From positions 1 to 14,110 of the forward strand of contig JAFWRL010000286.1 of the NCBI GenBank assembly GCA_017520105.1: DNA of 14,110 nt, written 5' to 3'. Below, piece by piece: positions 6,907-13,162 of the stretch. The notes under the pieces were generated by a model that did not search any database, was not told the DNA's origin, and worked only from the letters and a program-made list of their open reading frames with translations. Position 1 is the first letter of the stretch, and each line of letters opens with the position of its first letter. The stretch comes from Fibrobacter sp. Lineage in GTDB: Bacteria; Fibrobacterota; Fibrobacteria; Fibrobacterales; Fibrobacteraceae. The position numbers and the translations under genes were made by a program.

Positions 6907-7727
6907 ATCCGTTTGAAAAAATCGGTGTCCCTGCGATGGCTCCTGACGGACAGATGGATTTGTTCGGGTATGTCGCTGCGGACAACGGGCCTGAAGTCGA
7001 GGTCCCTTCGCCAGATTGCTCTCTTAATGGACTTGTGCATTTCAAGTATAGTCCGCTCATGAAGAAGAGCATCCGTTGCAAGGGTGGGGTCCTGTTCGGG
7101 CATCCGGAAGTACTTCTGCCTGCGTACATGAAGGCTCCGGAATTTGCCGATGCCCGTGAACTGGCCGCAGAATGGGCGGAACATGCGGTGCGTCGCAAAA
7201 CGCAGAAAAACAAGGCTATTATCAAGGACTTGGTAAATCGCTTTTGGCAGACCGTCGATCAGGTCTTTACTGACAAAGGACAAGCTCCGCTTGCAAGCAA
7301 GGGGCGCTTGCCGCCGATTCGTCCGCAGGGTGTTCACCATAACCTGACGGATGTGCTTGCCGCCATCAACAACACCTATTTTGATGGTTCACTTACATGC
7401 AGAATTACCTGGAGTAACCGCGTGGGAGGCCTCAGTTTCCACTCCGTGCGCAAGGACCCGGTGACAGGTGAGAACTTCCACCTCATCAGTATTAGCCGCG
7501 GTTACGATGCGGCGAACTGTCCTTTGTATGCAATCGCGGGTGTTGTTTATCATGAATGCCTGCATGTCGTGATTCCTGTCGAGGAGCGCCAGGGGCGCAG
7601 GGTCGTTCACGGTCGAGAATTTCGCCAACGCGAAAAACGCTACATCTATTATGATGAATGGATCAAGTGGCACAAGGAAGTGCTGCCGCGAAACATTCGC
7701 GCCATGCGGCACCATAAAGCTCTTTAG
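6903..7727 (+). CDS. SprT-like zinc metalloprotein (HExxH)
   Basis: The product has 274 residues starting at GTG 6903, supported by AAGGAG at 6887-6892 and by the GTGA overlap with the preceding stop. The C-terminal half has SprT/Spartan-like features: a helix followed by LAAINNTYFDGSL, ITWSNR, a strand region LISISRGYD, then the zinc-binding HECLH at 217-221 (Glu218 would be the catalytic base), with a third histidine His236 in HGREF. SprT-like proteins are zinc-dependent peptidases of the M48/SprT group; some act on DNA-protein crosslinks. The N-terminal ~115 residues are unassigned and contain no cysteine cluster of a zinc ribbon. Being coupled to the cysteine-cluster gene suggests the two proteins act together, but no partner or substrate can be read from the sequence. 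Confidence 0.72.
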   Translation: MNPFEKIGVPAMAPDGQMDLFGYVAADNGPEVEVPSPDCSLNGLVHFKYSPLMKKSIRCKGGVLFGHPEVLLPAYMKAPEFADARELAAEWAEHAVRRKTQKNKAIIKDLVNRFWQTVDQVFTDKGQAPLASKGRLPPIRPQGVHHNLTDVLAAINNTYFDGSLTCRITWSNRVGGLSFHSVRKDPVTGENFHLISISRGYDAANCPLYAIAGVVYHECLHVVIPVEERQGRRVVHGREFRQREKRYIYYDEWIKWHKEVLPRNIRAMRHHKAL

Positions 7728-7734
7728 AACTTTG

Positions 7735-7754
7735 GTTCGGCAAGTTTACCGAAC
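7735..7754. terminator. Weak hairpin between convergent genes
   Basis: GTTCGG (7735-7740) pairs with CCGAAC (7749-7754) over an 8-nt loop, 7 bp after the SprT-like stop. No long T-run follows (TTATC), so termination is only possible, not established. Confidence 0.3.
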
Positions 7755-7762
7755 TTATCAAG

Positions 7763-7810
7763 GTCCCTGAGCTGGTATGCTGAGCCTGCCGAAGCGCTGT
7801 CGAAGGGCCC
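7763..7810. repeat. REP-like intergenic element
   Basis: The element runs from GTCCCTGAGC to GTCGAAGGGCCC. It contains the modules CCTGAG, GCTGAGCCTGCCGAAGCG and TCGAAGG, an order and layout similar to the element at 3268-3300 read on the minus strand. The outer ends GTCCCT and AGGGCCC can pair. It lies between the SprT-like gene and the converging UPF0340 gene, outside any coding frame. Confidence 0.5.
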
Positions 7811-7811
7811 A

Positions 7812-8411
7812 CTAGAACTGCGGGTATCCGTCTTTTAGACTTTCGTCATAATGAGCTCGCTCACCACCGATGAATTTCGGGCGGGTGCGTGCAGCGATGA
7901 GGATCGCCTTGCCGATGTGGTTCTGCTTTAAGCGCACGGGAACAGCGACTTCGCGTAAGTGCATGCCGATAAGTGTCCCGCCGATATCTAGCCCCGCATT
8001 AGCCTTGATATGTTCGAGTGCCACGGGAGATTTGAAGGCCGCGTAACAGGCTGTTGCGAAGGAGCCGCCGGCTTTGGGTTGCGGTACGACGTTTACGATT
8101 TCTGCGTTCGGGACGGCTTCATGTTCGATAATAATGGCGCGATTCAGGTGCTCGCAGCATTGGGCGGCGATGTAGATGCCTTGTGCATTGAAAATGCTCT
8201 GGAGCCCTTCGTAGATGGCTTTCCCGACTTCGGGAACGGAATGGCTACCGACCTGGTTGCCCAGGGTTTCGCTGGTACTACAGCCGACAACTACAATATC
8301 GCCTTTTTTCAGATGCGCCGCTTCGACAAGTTCCGCAGCGGCTTTGGCAGCGTCCGACTTGATTTGCTCGACAATGTTCTTGTCGTCAACTTCGTAAGTA
8401 ATGCCTGCCAT
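7812..8411 (-). CDS. UPF0340 / TIGR01440 (YwlG-like) protein
   Basis: The product has 199 residues from the ATG at 8411. An upstream in-frame ATG (8438) would add nine residues, but AGGAG sits at 8419-8423, 7 nt before the 8411 start, and the sequence from MAGITYEV onward matches the family's usual N-terminus. Family features include the conserved GCSTSE near residues 43-48, a SHSVPEVG segment, the QCCEHLNRA region, and the GGTLIGMH and RTRPKFIGG stretches. The function of this conserved family is not established as far as I know. It is cytosolic, with no signal peptide or membrane helix. It diverges from the DAC-like gene and converges on the SprT-like gene, with no clear operon partner. Confidence 0.85.
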   Translation of the reverse strand: MAGITYEVDDKNIVEQIKSDAAKAAAELVEAAHLKKGDIVVVGCSTSETLGNQVGSHSVPEVGKAIYEGLQSIFNAQGIYIAAQCCEHLNRAIIIEHEAVPNAEIVNVVPQPKAGGSFATACYAAFKSPVALEHIKANAGLDIGGTLIGMHLREVAVPVRLKQNHIGKAILIAARTRPKFIGGERAHYDESLKDGYPQF

Positions 8412-8438
8412 TGATATGCTCCTGTTAATGTTCTTCAT

Positions 8439-8446
8439 AAAAGATA
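8439..8446 (-). promoter_or_regulatory. Candidate -7/-10 box for the UPF0340 gene
   Basis: Read on the minus strand, TATCTTTT matches seven of the eight positions of TAnnTTTG. It would give a short leader containing the AGGAG at 8423-8419 before the ATG at 8411. No upstream -33 element at good spacing was found. Confidence 0.3.
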
Positions 8447-8539
8447 ATTTTTTGAAAAAAATAAAATTTGTTTTCCAAAAATAGTGAGTTCATATTATAT
8501 TCATAACAGATAACTTAGGTTTTTGCTTTTGGTTGTTTT

Positions 8540-8544
8540 AGGAG
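8540..8544 (+). promoter_or_regulatory. Shine-Dalgarno that fixes a TTG start
   Basis: AGGAG lies 7 nt before TTG 8552. The next in-frame ATG (codon 27, 8630) has no comparable site, so the TTG start is preferred. Confidence 0.6.
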
Positions 8545-8551
8545 CGAAAAT

Positions 8552-10174
8552 TTGCAAAATACTACACATGTTATAGGGCTTGATCGAAAGAAAATAAAAG
8601 GTTTCTTTCTGCGAAAACTTCCTGAAATGAAGGAAGCGGTTATTGATGCCATTATCGAAATTTTGCCAAGTGTACCGCATTATCAAGAAGAAAGTGACCA
8701 TTTTACGTTCCGAATCATCATGGGGAACGGAAATACGCCGATGGGCTGGAATCGTCGCATATACAAGTTTTCGGGAGAATCGCTGGAAAATTTGTACAAA
8801 GAACGGGTGAAGGCGTGCTTGAAGGACGTCATCCATTTTTGCAGGAACGGGTGCGACTTGATTATCCAGCAGATGTCTGGACGCGAAAAGTCTGAGTCGT
8901 CTATCCTGGTCGGTGTGTTCCAGTCGGATATCGGAAATGCCGGCGAGACCGAACGCGCTCTCCTCGAAAAAGGTTTTTTGTTGATAGACTGCGTCAACGT
9001 TTCGAAAATCTGCATAAATTCGCATACGCCCGATGGCGGCAACGACCATTTGCTGATTCGTTTTGATTTGGATGAAAACGGTTTTGCGGATGACTTGACG
9101 GAAACTAATTTGGGCTCGTACCCGAAAGGGTTTTGGGCTGGTCTTTTTTCACAAGTCAAAAAAGAAGTTCACGGTACAATCTGTTTGTTTGTGGATCCGT
9201 CATGGAATGGGAATAAAGACGAAAATTTTGACGAAGGAAAGATAGTCTTTGATGATTACAGGGACATGCAGATAAAGCCTGATTCCATGTTGGATTCGCA
9301 GTCGTATCATGACTTGTACGAGCAGAATTTTATCCGTAAAATGTTTATCTCGATGTTGAACTACGATGGCATTACGGTTATCGACACGAATGGCTGCGTT
9401 CGGGCTTTTCACTGTTTTGTAGCCATTCATCGGGGCAAGTTTACATCAGGTGGCGCAAGGCACCGCGCATACAGGGCTCTTGCTCATCTTTTTAAGGATA
9501 ACGGTTGTTATAAAGCAATTTATTTACAGTCGCAAGAGGGAAATATCAGGTTCTATTACAATTCACGCGTTTCGTCGTCCTTTGATTCTACAGTGATGGA
9601 CGGTTGTTACGGAATAAATGAGGCGGAAAAAGCAAACAAAAAGGCGACCGCACAAGTTGTAGATGCCGCATTGGAATTGTCGGAGTCCTTAAGCCGCCTA
9701 CGTGAAGCCCATTTGGGTATAGACAACTTCTACAACGAGCCAAAGCCTGCCGAAGACTTGTATAAATCGGTTCTTGAAATGACTGACGAATCTTGGGGGC
9801 AGGTGGATGCCGAACGGGCTATCAATGTCCCTATCATTAGTTTGATAGGCAATTCGTATGGCTACTCGACAAATGCGGAACCGTTCCTCAAAAATTTTCT
9901 TGAAAAGATTCCGAATTCGGTCTGGGCTGTTTACCTGAATAACAAGGGTTTTGAAGACTCTTCGCTCTTGTCAACGCTGGGTAGCAAGAATCAAGAAGGT
10001 CAATGGTCCAAACTGATGAACGAGACAGGAACGGAAGATGCTAACGCCGAAAAGTACGTCACAGACGAACTGGCAGAACACATCAAAATTGTTTATGAAC
10101 ACGTGAGTCGGTTGTTTTTCCAAAAGTTCGAAGAAGAACACAAACTCTGGGAAAATTTCCTCAAAGGGTATTAG
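8552..10174 (+). CDS. Protein with a divergent DisA_N/DAC (diadenylate cyclase-like) domain
   Basis: The product has 540 residues starting at TTG 8552 after AGGAG. Residues about 262-340 match the pattern of diadenylate cyclase domains, which make c-di-AMP from two ATP. NYDGITVID has the metal-binding Asp272 of the DGA motif, with Ile274 instead of Ala. GGARHRAYRAL (300-310) has the RHR motif of GTRHRAA, with Ala302 instead of Thr. LQSQEGNIRFY (325-335) matches the SxExGxIxxY strand. The spacing from Asp272 to Arg303 (31) is close to that of DisA-type enzymes. This assignment rests on motifs, not on a search. The N-terminal ~255 and C-terminal ~195 residues are unassigned. There is no HhH DNA-binding region as in DisA, no transmembrane helices as in CdaA and no signal peptide, so the protein is probably cytosolic. 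Its 3' end overlaps lgt by 14 bp in convergent orientation. If active it would be a c-di-AMP or related-nucleotide synthase; a non-catalytic nucleotide-binding role is the alternative. Confidence 0.65.
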   Translation: MQNTTHVIGLDRKKIKGFFLRKLPEMKEAVIDAIIEILPSVPHYQEESDHFTFRIIMGNGNTPMGWNRRIYKFSGESLENLYKERVKACLKDVIHFCRNGCDLIIQQMSGREKSESSILVGVFQSDIGNAGETERALLEKGFLLIDCVNVSKICINSHTPDGGNDHLLIRFDLDENGFADDLTETNLGSYPKGFWAGLFSQVKKEVHGTICLFVDPSWNGNKDENFDEGKIVFDDYRDMQIKPDSMLDSQSYHDLYEQNFIRKMFISMLNYDGITVIDTNGCVRAFHCFVAIHRGKFTSGGARHRAYRALAHLFKDNGCYKAIYLQSQEGNIRFYYNSRVSSSFDSTVMDGCYGINEAEKANKKATAQVVDAALELSESLSRLREAHLGIDNFYNEPKPAEDLYKSVLEMTDESWGQVDAERAINVPIISLIGNSYGYSTNAEPFLKNFLEKIPNSVWAVYLNNKGFEDSSLLSTLGSKNQEGQWSKLMNETGTEDANAEKYVTDELAEHIKIVYEHVSRLFFQKFEEEHKLWENFLKGY

Positions 10175-11027
10175 CTTTCTTCTCTTTATAGAATAAATAC
10201 ACCATCCAGGCGAAGCCGATGATAAACATCAGCGAACAGAGCGTCTGTCCGCGGCTCATGCCAAAGAGGTCGATACGGCCGAGGTGAGCGTCCGGTTTGC
10301 GGAAAAATTCGATGAAAAAGCGGAAAAGCCCATATCCCATCAAGTAAAGGCATGGAATCTTGTCGTGGAGTTTCGGAATCTTGCGAAGGTTGTACAGAAC
10401 GACAAACAGGATGACGCCTTCGAACAACATTTCGTAAAGCTGGCTTGGGTGGTGGAGGATTGGATTTGCAAGAGTGCTGTCGTGGGCCAGCGGAAAATAC
10501 ATGCCGATAGAACTCGTTGTCACTTCGCCGAAAAGTTCACCGTTGATGAAGTTGCCGTAACGGCCCCAGGTGTAGGCGAGCGGAGCGGCGAGCATGGCCA
10601 GGTTTAGAGTTTTCCAGACGTCGAGCTTGTTGCGTTTTGCTCCGATGCAGAAAAAGATGATGCCCAAAATGAGACCGCCGTGGTAAGACATCCCGGAAAT
10701 TCCGACAAAGTGGTAGCCGAGATCGTCGTGAACCATGGGAAGTAAAATTTCGGTCGGATTCGAGAGGTAGTAACTTGCCTTGTAAAAGAATACGTATCCG
10801 AGGCGGGCGCCAAGCAAGATACCGGCGATAATCCAAGTGAATATGTTGTCGAGCTGTTCCTTGGTGTACCCTAGTTTTTCTTTTTCGCTGATTTTCCACA
10901 TGGTGAGGTAGGCGGTCACGAACGCAAAAATGTACATGATTCCGTACCAGCGCACGGGGAAGCTTCCGAGTTCAAAAGCCGTTCCGTCAAAATAAGTCGG
11001 TATTAAGTTCCACCAAGATAATTCCAT
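10161..11027 (-). CDS. lgt: Prolipoprotein diacylglyceryl transferase Lgt
   Basis: Lgt transfers diacylglycerol from phosphatidylglycerol to the lipobox cysteine of prolipoproteins in the inner membrane, the first step of lipoprotein maturation. The 288-residue length is normal. Several hydrophobic segments are visible (for example about 25-43, 60-80 and 114-131). Signature residues are present: MSYHGG with His116, and GRYGNFINGE (155-164) with Arg156, the Lgt signature with its essential arginine. HPSQLYE and the C-terminal YGLFRFFIEFFR region also fit. It is the last gene of the orn-PBP-lgt cluster, 33 bp after the PBP stop, with a weak AAAGGA about 12 nt before the ATG. Its TGA lies inside the end of the convergent DAC-like gene. 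A likely substrate in this window is the lipoprotein at 4628-6004. Confidence 0.95.
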   Translation of the reverse strand: MELSWWNLIPTYFDGTAFELGSFPVRWYGIMYIFAFVTAYLTMWKISEKEKLGYTKEQLDNIFTWIIAGILLGARLGYVFFYKASYYLSNPTEILLPMVHDDLGYHFVGISGMSYHGGLILGIIFFCIGAKRNKLDVWKTLNLAMLAAPLAYTWGRYGNFINGELFGEVTTSSIGMYFPLAHDSTLANPILHHPSQLYEMLFEGVILFVVLYNLRKIPKLHDKIPCLYLMGYGLFRFFIEFFRKPDAHLGRIDLFGMSRGQTLCSLMFIIGFAWMVYLFYKEKKANTL

Positions 11028-11060
11028 TTTGATTCTTTTTCCTTTGTGTTTAAATCTAAC

Positions 11061-12398
11061 TTAATTTTTGAGATTTTGGTGCGCCCAGTAATTAATGATG
11101 GTCGCTGCTACTTGCGTTGCCGGTTGTGAGCGGAATTCTTTGTGCATCTGCATCACGATGACGACGATGGATTTGCCCGGTTCGTTCCTTGCTTCGGCAA
11201 ATCCCATGAACCAGTCGTAACGGCCTGCGGGGTCGTTTCCGTCGAGTGAACCGGTCTTGCCTCCGAGCCGTAGGACGTCGAAGTTCTTGCGGGCCATGTT
11301 CCTTGTGGACATGTGCTTGTGTGCGGTACCCTGCGTGACGGAACGTAACATTGCTTCGCGGAGACCGTAATACGTGTTTTCGCTGAATTTGCCGACGTCA
11401 AGTGCGATGGGCTTTTGCGGGGCGAACGGAGCCATGTCGCGGGCCCACGGGATTTCGAGGGGCTTCTTGGTGAGGACTGCTCGTACTTGCGCCGCGGCGA
11501 GGAGCGGTGTCAGTGTTGTCGAAGTTGTAAAACCGCAGGCGACTTCGGCAAGGCCGTAACCTGTGTCCGGGGTGGTATAGCTGGATGCGTTCGGGGCGTT
11601 TCCGGGGAATTTCCTGTTGTAGCCGAGTTTGGCGGCGGCGGCGAGCAAGCGCTTTGCGCCGACGTTTTTCCCGACGATGGCCATGGGCGGGTTCGCGGAG
11701 CGGGCGAATGCTTCGGCAAGTTCCATCGTTGGACCTTTGTATTTTTCGGGGACGCGAAGCTGGTTCAGGTAAAGCGTGTGGTGGCGCCCGATCATCGGGA
11801 TGGGCGTGTTGAGCGAGTAGCGGTTGCTTTCCATGGCGGCAGCGATGGTCACGAGCTTTGCTAGTGATGCGGCTGGGAAGGTGGAACGTCCTATATAGTC
11901 AGGCCTATTCTGCACATGCTCGTCTCGACGTTCGCCCCAAGCTATGATTTCGTTTGTCTTGGTATCGACGACAAGGATGATGCCCAAGTCCGGGTGATAA
12001 CGGCGCAGGAGTATGTCGATTTTTTCGGCTAGGAACGGGTCTTTTTGCGACTTGATGTGGAGTGTGTCGCGGACGCCTGTGGCAACGCTGTTCTCGAAAC
12101 CTGTACTGGCCGATGTCTTGTCGAAATCTTCATCTTCGATTCCGGTAAGGCGTGAAAGTCCGTTTGGTGCCGTATTTGCGGTGTCGAAGGCCGTTGTATC
12201 GTAAAAAGCGTTCGTGTCGTTTGCCGCGATGGATTCGGATGAGGAATCTGTGGCTGGTGCGATGTTGCTTTCGACGACGTTACTTGCGGGCAAATCTTCC
12301 TTGGTGGAGCAATGGACTATGGCAACGATAATGAATACGAGAACGGTAATCGCGATGCAACGGTTACGCATTCTTTTGGCGTAAGGGAGTCTTTCCAT
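11061..12398 (-). CDS. Membrane-anchored penicillin-binding transpeptidase-domain protein
   Basis: The product has 445 residues with a single N-terminal membrane anchor (about 14-29), a low-complexity Ser/Thr/Asp-rich linker to about 110, and a penicillin-binding (serine acyl-transferase) domain to the end. All three active-site motifs are present: S178-L-A-K181, S234-A-N236, and K381-T-G383. It lacks the N-terminal PBP-dimer domain of FtsI/PbpA and the glycosyltransferase of class A PBPs, so it is a short transpeptidase- or carboxypeptidase-type enzyme acting on peptidoglycan in the periplasm. The sequence around the motifs (GKTGSLDGNDPAGRYDWFMG) is more like class B transpeptidases than DacA. 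The Cys30 region (IVHC) is not a lipobox. The start lies 4 bp after the orn stop, with no obvious ribosome binding site, consistent with operon expression. Confidence 0.85.
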   Translation of the reverse strand: MERLPYAKRMRNRCIAITVLVFIIVAIVHCSTKEDLPASNVVESNIAPATDSSSESIAANDTNAFYDTTAFDTANTAPNGLSRLTGIEDEDFDKTSASTGFENSVATGVRDTLHIKSQKDPFLAEKIDILLRRYHPDLGIILVVDTKTNEIIAWGERRDEHVQNRPDYIGRSTFPAASLAKLVTIAAAMESNRYSLNTPIPMIGRHHTLYLNQLRVPEKYKGPTMELAEAFARSANPPMAIVGKNVGAKRLLAAAAKLGYNRKFPGNAPNASSYTTPDTGYGLAEVACGFTTSTTLTPLLAAAQVRAVLTKKPLEIPWARDMAPFAPQKPIALDVGKFSENTYYGLREAMLRSVTQGTAHKHMSTRNMARKNFDVLRLGGKTGSLDGNDPAGRYDWFMGFAEARNEPGKSIVVIVMQMHKEFRSQPATQVAATIINYWAHQNLKN

Positions 12399-12402
12399 GG
12401 GG

Positions 12403-12942
12403 TTACTTGAAAATGGTTCTTCTGTAATAGGCGAGTTCGGCGATGCTTTCGCGGATGTCGTTTAGCGCTTCGTGCCTTTTTTCCTTTTGAAAATCTTCAA
12501 TGTTCGGGTACCAGCGGTAAAACAGTTCCTTGATGGAACTCACGTCGATATTTCTGTAGCACAGCCATTCTGAAATATCGGGCATGTACTTGTACAAAAA
12601 GCGACGATCCTGCGTGATGGAATTTCCGCAAAGGACATTTTTTGTCTTTTCCGTAAAGGGCTTGATAAAACGCAATGTTTCTTGTTCCGCGTCTTTGAGC
12701 GAGTATTGCGAGCGACGGCACCTATCGACGAGACCGCTCTGGTTGTGGTGTTTCGTGTTCCATTCGTCCATGCTTTCGAAAACGTTTTCGGGTTGGCGGA
12801 TGGCGATGACAGGACCTTCGGCGAGAATGTTCAGGTTAAGATCGGTAACAATGGTCGCTATTTCTAAAATGACGTCTTTTTCGGGATCGAGACCGGACAT
12901 TTCCAGGTCCATCCAGACTAAATTTCGGGAACTTTTTGGCAT
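12403..12942 (-). CDS. orn: Oligoribonuclease (DEDDh 3'-5' exonuclease)
   Basis: Orn degrades short oligoribonucleotides (nanoRNA, including pGpG) to mononucleotides. The 179-residue product has all five DEDDh residues at family positions: Asp12 and Glu14 in WMDLEMSGL, Asp112 in SITQDRRF, and His157 and Asp162 in RHEALNDIRES. Length and sequence (PKSSRNLVWMDLE start, KRHEALNDIRESIAEL end) fit canonical Orn. It is the first gene of a minus-strand cluster with the PBP and lgt. The ATG has no Shine-Dalgarno, and a TATTATTC box lies 7 nt upstream, suggesting a leaderless start. An ATG further upstream is not supported. Confidence 0.95.
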   Translation of the reverse strand: MPKSSRNLVWMDLEMSGLDPEKDVILEIATIVTDLNLNILAEGPVIAIRQPENVFESMDEWNTKHHNQSGLVDRCRRSQYSLKDAEQETLRFIKPFTEKTKNVLCGNSITQDRRFLYKYMPDISEWLCYRNIDVSSIKELFYRWYPNIEDFQKEKRHEALNDIRESIAELAYYRRTIFK

Positions 12943-12949
12943 ACGGGGT

Positions 12950-12957
12950 GAATAATA
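12950..12957 (-). promoter_or_regulatory. TATTATTC box 7 nt before orn
   Basis: On the minus strand, GCTATTATTC precedes the orn ATG at nearly the same distance as GCTATATTTG precedes fabF. It deviates from TAnnTTTG, so it is a weaker candidate. No Shine-Dalgarno lies between it and the ATG. Confidence 0.35.
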
Positions 12958-13021
12958 GCTTTTTAGAGATTAGATGGTTGAGCTTTGTTGGTAGAACTTG
13001 GTCAGTTGAATTACAAAAAAA

Positions 13022-13036
13022 ATGGAAATTTTCCAT
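13022..13036. repeat. 15-bp palindrome in the orn-fabF divergent region
   Basis: ATGGAAA and TTTCCAT flank a central T, a perfect inverted repeat with 7-bp arms. It lies between the divergent orn and fabF promoters in an AT-rich region with a second TATATTTC box at 13068-13075. It could be an operator for either gene, or chance in AT-rich DNA. The rest of the 220-bp region shows only poly-A/T runs. Confidence 0.35.
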
Positions 13037-13147
13037 ATATATAGATAAATTTGTTAAAAATTATAAATATATTTCGCATATTATACTTTTTTGTTACAAA
13101 TTGTCTTTTTCTTTCCCCACTTACGAAAATATTACATTTTTTTTTGC

Positions 13148-13155
13148 TATATTTG
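13148..13155 (+). promoter_or_regulatory. fabF: TATATTTG box 7 nt before fabF
   Basis: An exact TAnnTTTG match lies at 13148-13155, followed by seven bases and the ATG at 13163. No Shine-Dalgarno fits between them. The expected transcription start would fall at or beside the ATG, implying a leaderless mRNA. Confidence 0.45.
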
Positions 13156-13162
13156 CCGCACT

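Noticed and set aside
8412..8438. Upstream ATG adding nine residues to the UPF0340 protein
   Set aside because: The AGGAG is placed for the ATG at 8411, and the upstream ATG abuts the likely -10 box, so it would not be in the mRNA.
8496..8502. TATATTC as a promoter for the DAC-like gene with TTTG at 8467-8470
   Set aside because: The gap between the boxes is 25 nt, too long for the promoter type considered; TAGGTTTT at 8516-8523 is also only a weak match without a -33 element.
11415..11864. Plus-strand open frame opposite the PBP gene
   Set aside because: The minus strand contains all three PBP active-site motifs; this frame is Gly/Arg-rich antisense noise.
12309..12311. Cys30 of the PBP as a lipoprotein site
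   Set aside because: The residue before Cys is His, which does not fit a lipobox; the segment reads as a plain membrane anchor.
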